Of a stretch of 30,374 bases of DNA, positions 5,820-12,242 are shown piece by piece. The DNA is taken from IMG/VR virus record IMGVR_UViG_3300050119_000067, positions 1 through 30,374 of that record, one strand, 5' to 3'. The notes beneath the pieces were generated by a model. The model did no database searches. It was given only the letters and a program-made list of their open reading frames with translations, and had not been told where the DNA came from. Each line of letters begins with the position of its first letter. Within the stretch, counting starts at the first letter, position 1. Both the position numbers and the translations under genes were made by a program. The DNA is from a virus.

Positions 5820-6051
5820 ACACGAAGCACTCCGCTCCAAGATTCTTGCTGTGATCGACAAATACGCGGACCACTTATCTAGCGAGGAAATCCTGGCGGT
5901 CGCTGCATTTACTGTCGGGCAGATTATCGCGCTCCAGGACCAACGCGAGCTAACGCCCGCGCAGGCGATGGAGATCGTTACGAGGAACATTGAGGCAGGC
6001 AACGAATCTGTGCTGAGAGAGATCAAGAGCGCAGGGGGCATTCCGTCATGA
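5794..6051 (+). CDS. Small hypothetical protein
   Basis: This is an 85-residue, largely helical protein that overlaps the end of the cytosine methyltransferase by 26 bases. ATG 5794 has GGAGG six bases upstream, which decides it over the TTG just before. The sequence (about 15-75) reads as two amphipathic helices around Leu-Ser-Ser-Glu-Glu-Ile-Leu-Ala-Val and Leu-Thr-Pro-Ala-Gln-Ala-Met. I recognise no family. Its stop overlaps the next start as ATGA. Confidence 0.65.
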   Translation: MRSIQPTHKHEALRSKILAVIDKYADHLSSEEILAVAAFTVGQIIALQDQRELTPAQAMEIVTRNIEAGNESVLREIKSAGGIPS

Positions 6052-6830
6052 CCGCGCCCTCCGCGGTCGGGGATGGGCTCCAGGCGATCAAACCGACAAA
6101 GCCGCTGGGCGGAAAAGCATATGGCTCGATCGGCCATCTGCCTCGTTCTCGGGTCGGCCCCAGCGATTGGCATATCCACGAAGGTCAAGCGAAGATCTGT
6201 CTCGAAAAGCCCCGCAAGGGCGATCGGATCATCGTTTGCGAAAAACTCGACGGCGCTTGCATGGCGGTCGCCAATGTTGGCGGCAAACTGATTGCGCTCT
6301 CTCGCGCGGGCTATCTAGCGGCCGATGCTATCTATGAACATCTGACGATTTTCTCGGCGTGGTTCGAAAAAAATCGCCAAATGTTCGCGCGGCTATTTCT
6401 CGCGCCAGGAGAGCGAGTTTGCGGCGAATGGCTCGCAATGGCTCATGGCACGATTTACGATTCTCGGCACGAGCGCTTTTCTCCGTTTATTGCGTTCGAT
6501 ATCATTCGAGACGGAAAGCGCGTTCTTCGTGACGAGTTCCGCGAGCGGATCGAAAGCGCGGGATTCATCGAAGCGACGGTGCTTCACGACGGCCCGTGCG
6601 CATTCTCAATGGAGAATGCTATTGCCGCGCTCGGCCGAGGCGGCTTTCACGGAGCTGATGAAGTTGAGGGAGCCGTCTGGCGCGTTGAACGCGAGGGCCG
6701 CGTCGACTTTCTCGCAAAGTATGTAAGACCCGACAAGATCGACGGTAAATATCTCCCCAGCGTCGCAAAGACCGATCCAATCTGGATTGTTGACCCGATA
6801 ACGTTTGCGAAAAGGACAAACCATGACTGA
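6048..6830 (+). CDS. RNA ligase-family nucleotidyltransferase
   Basis: This 260-residue protein shows the ordered motifs of the covalent nucleotidyltransferase superfamily. Motif I is EKLDG with the adenylated Lys66; a motif III-like GEWLAMAHGT lies at 125-134 and FIAFDI at 147-152. Motif IV is EGAVWRVE (207-214), and motif V is LAKYVRP with Lys224. The size and the absence of an OB-fold domain fit phage RNA ligases of the Rnl2/DRB0094-like group rather than DNA ligases. Such enzymes seal breaks in RNA, for example in tRNAs cut by host defence nucleases. Its substrate here is not known. The start overlaps the previous stop as ATGA. Confidence 0.8.
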   Translation: MTAPSAVGDGLQAIKPTKPLGGKAYGSIGHLPRSRVGPSDWHIHEGQAKICLEKPRKGDRIIVCEKLDGACMAVANVGGKLIALSRAGYLAADAIYEHLTIFSAWFEKNRQMFARLFLAPGERVCGEWLAMAHGTIYDSRHERFSPFIAFDIIRDGKRVLRDEFRERIESAGFIEATVLHDGPCAFSMENAIAALGRGGFHGADEVEGAVWRVEREGRVDFLAKYVRPDKIDGKYLPSVAKTDPIWIVDPITFAKRTNHD

Positions 6831-7128
6831 CCCCACAGAATACGAGCGGCTGGTCGAGACGGCGGCGCGGGTGCGCGCTGGGAACGTCTCGAAATCGCAA
6901 TGGGACGCGAACCCGGAAGAGCATGGCTTTCATATCGAGGCCATCCTAGCCGTGTTCGAAGCCATCGGCCTGACCGCCGAGTCCTGCATCGTGCCGTGCG
7001 TGGCGACGCAATATATGCTGAATGCAGTTTGCGAGATTGGCGGCCCTCAGTGGGTCGCAAATGCTCAGGCGATCTGGCCAACAATGATCGCCGCCCGCCC
7101 GCAATTGGGGGATCGCTCCGATGGGTGA
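6823..7128 (+). CDS. Hypothetical protein
   Basis: This is a 101-residue acidic, mostly helical protein starting at ATG 6823 behind AAAAGGA. It overlaps the end of the ligase gene by eight bases. An in-frame ATG at 6805 lies further back in the ligase gene and lacks a binding site. It holds three Cys residues (one pair near CIVPC) but no known motif. It lies between the RNA ligase and the modular linker protein. Confidence 0.6.
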   Translation: MTDPTEYERLVETAARVRAGNVSKSQWDANPEEHGFHIEAILAVFEAIGLTAESCIVPCVATQYMLNAVCEIGGPQWVANAQAIWPTMIAARPQLGDRSDG

Positions 7129-8191
7129 CCCACGTTGGCCGATTGGATGTATTAAACCAAACTCATGCTCTCGGCATCGCACCTGCATGTATTCCTGCAA
7201 GCCCCACAAAGATCGAGAGATCAGCGGGGAGGTTGATCAGGCAGCCGCCGACGAAGCCGCCATCTCCCCTCCCGCAACAGAATCCATCACGGTCGAGTGC
7301 GTTGAGTGTGTATCTTACGAAAGCGGGTTCGAGCAACCTTCCGATCCGACCTGGCGCATAGAGATAAACGGATATTGCGCCGATTTCGCAACTGAGACAG
7401 CGGCGCATAACTTTGCGCGTCAGATCGGCTCTCTCCGCTCGCCTCCCGCAACAGATGCGAGCGTGCAAGCTCTCGCGACGGTGCTGAGGCCGTTCGCGAA
7501 CGTTAGCGTTAGGGACGCGGATGGGAGCGTCTGGCTCGCTGTCGCGTCCGGTGGAGATATGCTCGCCCGCATAGACAAGCAGAACTTCGTCGACGCGCAG
7601 GAAGTGCTTGCTGCCTATGACTCCCGCTCGCCTCCCACGCCAGCCGAAGACGCAGTCTTGGAGGCGTACAACATGGCGATCAAGGCCGCAGCAGAAGAGG
7701 GAGACAGATACAGTCACACTTGCTTTCTTGCAGGGCAGCGGGAAGCTTCAATTTCTGCGGGGATTGCCGCGCGCTTGCCTCCTGCAACAGACGACTCCAA
7801 AAAAGACGCGGAGATTGCACGGCTCAAGATCGAAATAGAAACCTATCAAGCCGAATGCGAGGCGCACGTTGTACACGGGAAAGGTGAAGACCACGTCGCG
7901 GTCATGATCTACTACGATCTGCGTCGCGAGCTTGGAATCGTCGGTCCTCAATACGAGCACGTCTCTCTGTTTGATACGGTAGTTGATCTGCATAGAAAAG
8001 TCGAAGCTATGAACGCAACAGACGACTCCGCGCTCGACGGGGCGCTGTTTAGGTTTTGGATCGCGATGCGAACAGGCGAACATAAGGATCCTGACCGCCT
8101 AACCAACCTTATTGGGTGCTGTCGCAATCTCACCCAGTACCGCACCGCCCTCATCGCGCTCGCCAAGCGCAAGGGGATTGATTTGGGATGA
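7121..8191 (+). CDS. Modular phage protein with repeated PPATD linkers (Ea22-like layout)
   Basis: This is a 356-residue protein. The first 30 residues hold several Cys and His residues that could bind zinc. The rest is divided by near-identical linkers: SPPATES, SPPATDAS, SPPTPAED, LPPATDDS and finally ATDDS. Between them lie unrelated modules, including a V-x-D-x-D-G-S-V-W-L-A strand pair, a helical stretch and a coiled-coil-like segment (KKDAEIARLKIEIE). This arrangement recalls the mosaic Ea22/ead-type proteins of temperate phages, whose modules are exchanged by recombination at shared linkers. I do not claim homology. The start overlaps the previous gene by eight bases and the stop overlaps the helicase start as ATGA. 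Confidence 0.65.
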   Translation: MGDPRWPIGCIKPNSCSRHRTCMYSCKPHKDREISGEVDQAAADEAAISPPATESITVECVECVSYESGFEQPSDPTWRIEINGYCADFATETAAHNFARQIGSLRSPPATDASVQALATVLRPFANVSVRDADGSVWLAVASGGDMLARIDKQNFVDAQEVLAAYDSRSPPTPAEDAVLEAYNMAIKAAAEEGDRYSHTCFLAGQREASISAGIAARLPPATDDSKKDAEIARLKIEIETYQAECEAHVVHGKGEDHVAVMIYYDLRRELGIVGPQYEHVSLFDTVVDLHRKVEAMNATDDSALDGALFRFWIAMRTGEHKDPDRLTNLIGCCRNLTQYRTALIALAKRKGIDLG

Positions 8192-9636
8192 GCGACGACC
8201 GCGCGCTCCCCATCAGCATAGAGGCCGAGCAGGCGGTGCTCGGCGCTATCATGATGAATAACGCCGCCTTTGAAAGTGTGTCTGGAATTCTGAGCGCCGA
8301 GCATTTCAGCGAGGAAATCCACGCGGGCATCTATACAGCGATGAGCGACATGATTTCGGAAGGCCGCGTGGCGTCTCCGATCAATCTGATTCCTTCGTTC
8401 GAAGGAGTCCAACTCTCTCCGGAAGTGTCCGCGCGCCAGTACATCGCCAACCTTGCCGGCGGCGCCGTCTCCGTCGTCAACGCGATCGATTACGCGCGCA
8501 CGATTGTTGACCTCTCGAACCGCAGGACGCTCATCACGACGGCGCGCGATCTGATCGAGGCGGCCTTCGTCTCGCCGATCCACATCCGGGCCGCGCAGCT
8601 CGCGACTGCAGCCATCGAAAATCTCGATGCTGTCATAGTTGAGGAGGCCACAGGCTCGCCTCGCGTCACGATCGCGCAGGCGGCCGACGATGTGATCGCC
8701 CGCGTCCAGGCGGCCGCGCAGGGCGATCCTGCGGATATCCTGGCGACAGGCCTCCATGATCTCGACCAGCGGATGAATGGCGGCATTGAGCCGGGGGAAC
8801 TCGTGCTGCTCGCCGGCCGCCCCTCTATGGGTAAATCAGCCGTCGCGTTGTCGATCGCGCTGAACGTCGCCAGCCGGGAGGTCGATCAAGGCGGCGTCGC
8901 GTTTTTCTCGCTCGAGATGCAGGCGGCGCCGCTCGCCTCCCGCGCGATCTCTGCGCTTTGCTATTTCGCCAATGCGCCGATCGAATACCGCGACATGCGC
9001 GGCGGGACGGCATTGAGCAGCGAGCGGATAGGCCGGATGGTGGACGCGCAGCGGTTGCTCCGATCCATGCCGATCGTGATTGAGCAGCAGGCGGCTCTCA
9101 CGCTTTCGCAAATCAGCCAGCGCGCGCGACGTATCCAAGGCCGGATGCTGACCAACGGCGTGCGCCTCCGGCTGATCGTTGTGGACCATCTGGGCTTGAT
9201 CGGAACCCACAAGCGCGACAACTCGCGCGAGCGTGAGGTCTCGGATATTTCGAAGGGGTTGAAGTCGCTCGCCAAGGATCTCGGCGTGGCTGTCCTGGCG
9301 CTCGCGCAGCTCAATCGGAAAATCGATGAGCGCAAGCTGTCGGACCGGCGTCCGATGCTTTCTGACCTCCGCGAATCTGGGTCGCTTGAGCAAGATGCGG
9401 ACACAGTTATCGGGCTCTTTAGAGAGTCCTATTACCTCCAGGCGAGTCAGGATCGCGATGACGTCGAGCGGTTCTACAATGTCAAAAACAATCTTGAGGC
9501 TCTGTTGCTCAAATCGCGGCAGGGTCCCACAGGAATTGCGCAGCTCTTCTGCGCAATAGGGTCGAATGCGGTGCATGACATCACGCGGCCCACGACGATG
9601 CAGCAAATGGACTTTGTAGGGGAAGAATTCTCATGA
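8188..9636 (+). CDS. dnaB: Replicative DNA helicase, DnaB family
   Basis: This is a 482-residue protein close to the usual length for DnaB. The N-terminal helical domain (about 8-110) opens with the family pattern IEAEQAVLGAIM. A RecA-type domain carries Walker A GRPSMGKS (210-217), the H1a-type FFSLEM (238-243), Walker B VVDHLGLI (330-337), the LAQLNR stretch (371-376), and SDLRESGSLEQDAD (391-404). It unwinds the fork during phage DNA replication and probably takes over host primase and polymerase. The start overlaps the modular protein stop as ATGA, and the next gene overlaps its own stop in the same way. Confidence 0.95.
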   Translation: MSDDRALPISIEAEQAVLGAIMMNNAAFESVSGILSAEHFSEEIHAGIYTAMSDMISEGRVASPINLIPSFEGVQLSPEVSARQYIANLAGGAVSVVNAIDYARTIVDLSNRRTLITTARDLIEAAFVSPIHIRAAQLATAAIENLDAVIVEEATGSPRVTIAQAADDVIARVQAAAQGDPADILATGLHDLDQRMNGGIEPGELVLLAGRPSMGKSAVALSIALNVASREVDQGGVAFFSLEMQAAPLASRAISALCYFANAPIEYRDMRGGTALSSERIGRMVDAQRLLRSMPIVIEQQAALTLSQISQRARRIQGRMLTNGVRLRLIVVDHLGLIGTHKRDNSREREVSDISKGLKSLAKDLGVAVLALAQLNRKIDERKLSDRRPMLSDLRESGSLEQDADTVIGLFRESYYLQASQDRDDVERFYNVKNNLEALLLKSRQGPTGIAQLFCAIGSNAVHDITRPTTMQQMDFVGEEFS

Positions 9637-10238
9637 AACTATCTGATACGCGGCTCGCGGTGACGGCAACAGTCCTGCACGAGGAACGGTCATTTCTGGT
9701 CGCAGTGTGCGGCCTGCTCAAGGAGAAAAAGACGGTCTCGGAAATTGTCGAGATCCTCGCTGTCGATCCTGAGAGGACGACGCAAGCCTCGATGGAGATC
9801 CTGTCGCTTCTTGATTACGATGCGACGAAGGGCAAACCAAAGGCCGAGCGCCGGCAAGCGCTGACGCCGATGGTCAAGGAATGGAAGCTTGCGGATGATG
9901 ACGTCAAATATGCGCGGCATTGGGGTTTCAATGATGGCGAGATTCACAGAGAAGCGATCGACTTTCGGGATTATTGGCTCACGCGGCCAGATCGGCGAAA
10001 CTGGTCGCTCACTTGGAACCGCCGCATCCGCGATCAAGCCACGCGCCTCGGCAAGCCGGTTCCTGCTGACGAGATGGCGACGAGCGGCAATGCGGGCGAA
10101 CCAAAAACTAAGGAAATTTCTGACGCTGTGTGGCGTCAAGCGCTGGGCGAATTCAAGCAGTCTGGCGTTTGGCATGCGGCCCTTGGTCCAGACCCGAATC
10201 AGCCAGGGTGTCGGGTCCCGGCGAACTATCGTCGGTAG
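9633..10238 (+). CDS. Probable replication-associated protein
   Basis: This is a 201-residue protein coupled to the helicase gene by an ATGA overlap. The N-terminal half reads as a winged-helix-like region (about 15-70). The segment near 112-135 (DFRDYWLTRPDRRNWSLTWN) closely follows the FRDYW-x-W-x-W-R-x-W-I pattern found in C-terminal parts of phage replication initiators and helicase loaders. The last residues resemble the Gly-Cys-Arg-Val-Pro ending seen in that group. Position next to dnaB supports a role as loader or replisome organiser; this is inference from motif and context. Confidence 0.65.
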   Translation: MKLSDTRLAVTATVLHEERSFLVAVCGLLKEKKTVSEIVEILAVDPERTTQASMEILSLLDYDATKGKPKAERRQALTPMVKEWKLADDDVKYARHWGFNDGEIHREAIDFRDYWLTRPDRRNWSLTWNRRIRDQATRLGKPVPADEMATSGNAGEPKTKEISDAVWRQALGEFKQSGVWHAALGPDPNQPGCRVPANYRR

Positions 10239-10249
10239 GATTTACGATT

Positions 10250-10293
10250 TGTGACCGGTGATCAGCGCTGCTATATAGATCCGGTCACATTTT
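10250..10293 (+). terminator. Terminator-like hairpin after the replication genes
   Basis: TGTGACCGG (10250-10258) pairs perfectly with CCGGTCACA (10281-10289) over a 22-base loop, and the stem is followed by TTTTG. It stands 12 bases after the stop of the last replication gene, where transcription could end. The T run is short and the loop is long, so efficiency is uncertain. Confidence 0.5.
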
Positions 10294-10548
10294 GCCGCTC
10301 GTCACGCGGAGCTGGCGCGGGATGTGAGATCCCGGCAGTAGGGGGCTAATCAAGCCCCCGACCCTATCGCGGGGCGAGCGCGGTGGGGATCTATCCGGCA
10401 GGGGATGTTGCTCCTCCCACAGCCGCGGCGGCAACGGGTGCGCGTGTGAGGCGCGATAAAGGTCTGGTTCGGGATTCCCTGTCGGCCTGGTTGGTCGACC
10501 TGTCAAATCAGGCAAGCCGCCACTTTCTCAAACGCAAGGATCAAGGCA
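10294..10548. other. Non-coding region with a second hairpin
   Basis: Over this stretch I see no gene with a binding site. A hairpin GGGGGCT-AATCA-AGCCCCC lies at 10341-10359, and a GTTGC/GCAAC pair and an 8-bp GGTCGACC palindrome follow. The region could hold a promoter for the accessory genes or a small RNA, but no clear -35/-10 pair is visible. A minus-strand frame of 76 codons here is Pro/Arg-rich and looks like chance. Confidence 0.35.
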
Positions 10549-10662
10549 ATGGATGACATTAAGACAAAAATTTGGGCTGTAGCGTGGGCTTTCATTGCAG
10601 GATTCGTTCTCGGCGGCATAGCTGCTCGCTATTGGATATTGAGTTCGCTCAACCTCTGGTAA
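10549..10662 (+). CDS. Single-pass membrane microprotein
   Basis: This is a 37-residue protein starting at ATG 10549 after AAGGATCAAGGCA. A charged start (MDDIKTK) is followed by one hydrophobic helix (about residues 8-33, including WAVAWAFIAGFVLGGIAA) and a short tail. It would sit in the inner membrane. The same upstream pattern (AAGGA...AAGGCA-ATG) precedes the next gene, which supports real translation. Role unknown; it is too small for a typical holin, though membrane microproteins with superinfection or lysis-control roles exist. Confidence 0.6.
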   Translation: MDDIKTKIWAVAWAFIAGFVLGGIAARYWILSSLNLW

Positions 10663-10724
10663 GGTTCCGCCACGCGACTTCCAGGGATCAACGCGACGCT
10701 TTTTCAACACAAAGGACGAAGGCA

Positions 10725-10934
10725 ATGAGTGAATTCAAAGTCGGCGACGTGGTTCAGGCGAAAAGCGGCGGTCCGCAGTTGACGATAGCAAGCATTCTTC
10801 CGGGCGGTGTCCTTGAATGCTTTGCGGTATCTGACGTCCACCAGTTTGTGACTATCAGGGCGCCTATTGCCTGCTTCCGGATCAAGAATTGCGGGCAGCC
10901 AGAAAGCAGGCTTATGCAAATTGGCGCTCCATAA
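10725..10934 (+). CDS. YodC/DUF2158-like small protein
   Basis: This 69-residue protein opens with FKVGDVVQAKSGGPQLTI, the signature of the YodC (DUF2158) family: a small beta-rich domain in which Lys-Ser-Gly-Gly-Pro-x-Met/Leu-Thr is highly conserved. The later half is less typical than in YodC, where a Cys-x-Trp-Phe usually follows; here the equivalent is LECFAV. ATG 10725 has AAAGGACGAAGG upstream, which excludes longer starts. The biochemical role of the family is not established. Confidence 0.75.
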   Translation: MSEFKVGDVVQAKSGGPQLTIASILPGGVLECFAVSDVHQFVTIRAPIACFRIKNCGQPESRLMQIGAP

Positions 10935-10969
10935 GTTCCTGATTTTTCTTGCAGCTTATAGGCCGTCAT

Positions 10970-11101
10970 GTGATCCGATATCGCACGATAGAGGTTCGAG
11001 ACAAGCCTGCGCGGCCGTTGCGCAAGGCAAGAAAGCGCCCGCGGCGGTTGCCCAAGGCGCCAAAGCCGAAATCGAAATCGACGCGAAAGGAAGCCAAGTG
11101 A
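10970..11101 (+). CDS. Very basic 43-residue microprotein
   Basis: A GTG-started frame encodes 43 residues, about half of them Lys, Arg or Pro (for example RKARKRPRRLPKAPKPKSKS). Its stop overlaps the GTG of the next gene as GTGA, the local coupling pattern. The binding site is weak (AGG about seven bases before). A nucleic-acid-binding role would fit the charge. A competing frame through the same DNA is Ala/Gly-rich and belongs to an upstream extension of the next gene. Confidence 0.4.
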   Translation: MIRYRTIEVRDKPARPLRKARKRPRRLPKAPKPKSKSTRKEAK

Positions 11102-11409
11102 CGAGCCCAGATCGACCAACCTTCCACATCGTATCGGCCGGCAGCGAGAAGAATGAACTCGCCAAGTTGATCGCCGCGGAGATTGCTGATGGTGTGCTGC
11201 ATCACGAGCGCAACTTCACGATCGAGATCAACGTCGAGACCTATTCCGCCATCATTGACCGCGCGCGCGTGACCCTTGATATCCGCATGCGCGCCATGCA
11301 CTCAGGCAGGCGCGTGAGCGACCATCGCCTGTTCGGGTCAGTCAACCTCGGCGACCCGCCTCCTGGCCGCTCTGCGCTTGACCAAAGGCAACGCGAGGCT
11401 AATTCTTAG
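11098..11409 (+). CDS. Hypothetical protein
   Basis: This is a 103-residue protein. I chose GTG 11098 because AAAGGAAG precedes it and it overlaps the stop of the basic microprotein; a longer frame reaches back to 10867 without a binding site. The centre (about 20-75) alternates helix and strand, with ELAKLIAAEIADGVL and FTIEINVETYSAIID. The C-terminus is Pro/Gly/Arg-rich. No known motif. Confidence 0.55.
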   Translation: MTSPDRPTFHIVSAGSEKNELAKLIAAEIADGVLHHERNFTIEINVETYSAIIDRARVTLDIRMRAMHSGRRVSDHRLFGSVNLGDPPPGRSALDQRQREANS

Positions 11410-11431
11410 GGCGTACCTCAAGGAGGATAAG

Positions 11432-11623
11432 ATGGACGAGCCAATCATTCAGTTTTTCGCCTATGATCACTTGCCGGTTGTCCTGCAGGAGAAGAGCAAG
11501 CCGTTCTGCCTTCTCGCGGACTGGATCATCTGCACGTTGCCTCGCAACCCAGAGCGAACGGTTGCCCTCCGCAAGCTTCTCGAAGCGAAAGATGCAGCGG
11601 TTCGCGCTTCTATTTTCAAATAG
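11432..11623 (+). CDS. Small helical-hairpin phage protein, Acb2/Tad1-hairpin-like candidate
   Basis: This is a 63-residue protein behind a perfect AAGGAGG five bases before ATG 11432. It reads as a short strand (IIQFFAYDHLP) and two helices joined by a Pro turn (KPFCLLADWIICTLP, then NPERTVALRKLLEAKDAAVRASI). This family is widespread in phages, always as a short stand-alone gene. The second helix follows the pattern P-x3-E-x3-AL-x-KLLEA-x4-A-x-I, which resembles the helical hairpin of Acb2/Tad1 cyclic-nucleotide sponges. That link is my inference from pattern alone. Confidence 0.75.
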   Translation: MDEPIIQFFAYDHLPVVLQEKSKPFCLLADWIICTLPRNPERTVALRKLLEAKDAAVRASIFK

Positions 11624-11654
11624 AGGAATACCACCGAGGTCAGGAGATGGTAGT

Positions 11655-12143
11655 ATGGAGATCAAACACTACGAGGGGATCAATTATACACCAGCCTTCC
11701 CCTTAGCTCTCAAAGGGAATTTCGAGCTATTCACGGCAGGATTTAGCCAGCCGTGCCAGACAATTTCATGGGATATGAACGCCGTCAGCGCGGAGGTTGA
11801 TGGCAAAGCCATTGGCGTCATCGTGTGGTCGAAAATTGCTCATATGAAAGAGGCGTTCGTCAATCTCGGCTATGTCCTCCCAGCGAGCCGAAACCAAGGC
11901 ATTTATCGGAAAATGTGGGACGCTCTTGTGATAAGGGCTCAGGAAGAAAAGCTGGACCATATCTCAGGCACGACGCATGTTCTGAATGAATCTATGCGAG
12001 CCGTAGCGCGATCTCTCGGACGCCGAGAGGAAGGTGTCACTTTATTTTTCCAACTGTCCCATACAATCCCATCATATTGCTCAGACGAGCAAAATGATGT
12101 GACTCACGCGAGCTGCTCAATTCCCCCAATTCCACGCAATTAA
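11655..12143 (+). CDS. GNAT-family acetyltransferase
   Basis: This is a 162-residue protein starting at ATG 11655 after AGGAG. The central fold follows GNAT enzymes: strands around VSAEVDGKAIGVIVW (44-58) and FVNLGYVLPASRNQGIYRKM (68-87) contain the acetyl-CoA-binding stretch V-x-P-x-x-R-x-x-G-I, followed by a helix and then THVLNESMRAVARSLG, matching the usual N-x-x-M/A-x-x-x-x-x-x-x-G. The final part after 150 is Pro/Ser-rich. The substrate is unknown. Phage GNAT proteins can modify host proteins, DNA-linked groups or small molecules. Confidence 0.75.
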   Translation: MEIKHYEGINYTPAFPLALKGNFELFTAGFSQPCQTISWDMNAVSAEVDGKAIGVIVWSKIAHMKEAFVNLGYVLPASRNQGIYRKMWDALVIRAQEEKLDHISGTTHVLNESMRAVARSLGRREEGVTLFFQLSHTIPSYCSDEQNDVTHASCSIPPIPRN

Positions 12144-12242
12144 AAACCGCTCAAACGCGATCCATGCAGCCCCTAAGGTTGCCTAAAGCCATTCTTTCCT
12201 CCATTTTCCCAATTCATCCCCCTAAACCCCACAGGGGCTACA

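Noticed and set aside
8836-9606. A 256-codon minus-strand frame
   Set aside because: It is opposite the clear DnaB helicase and is explained by codon bias of that gene.
10285-10515. A 76-codon minus-strand frame in the intergenic region
   Set aside because: It is Pro/Arg-rich, lacks a binding site and covers hairpins; it looks like chance in G+C-rich DNA.
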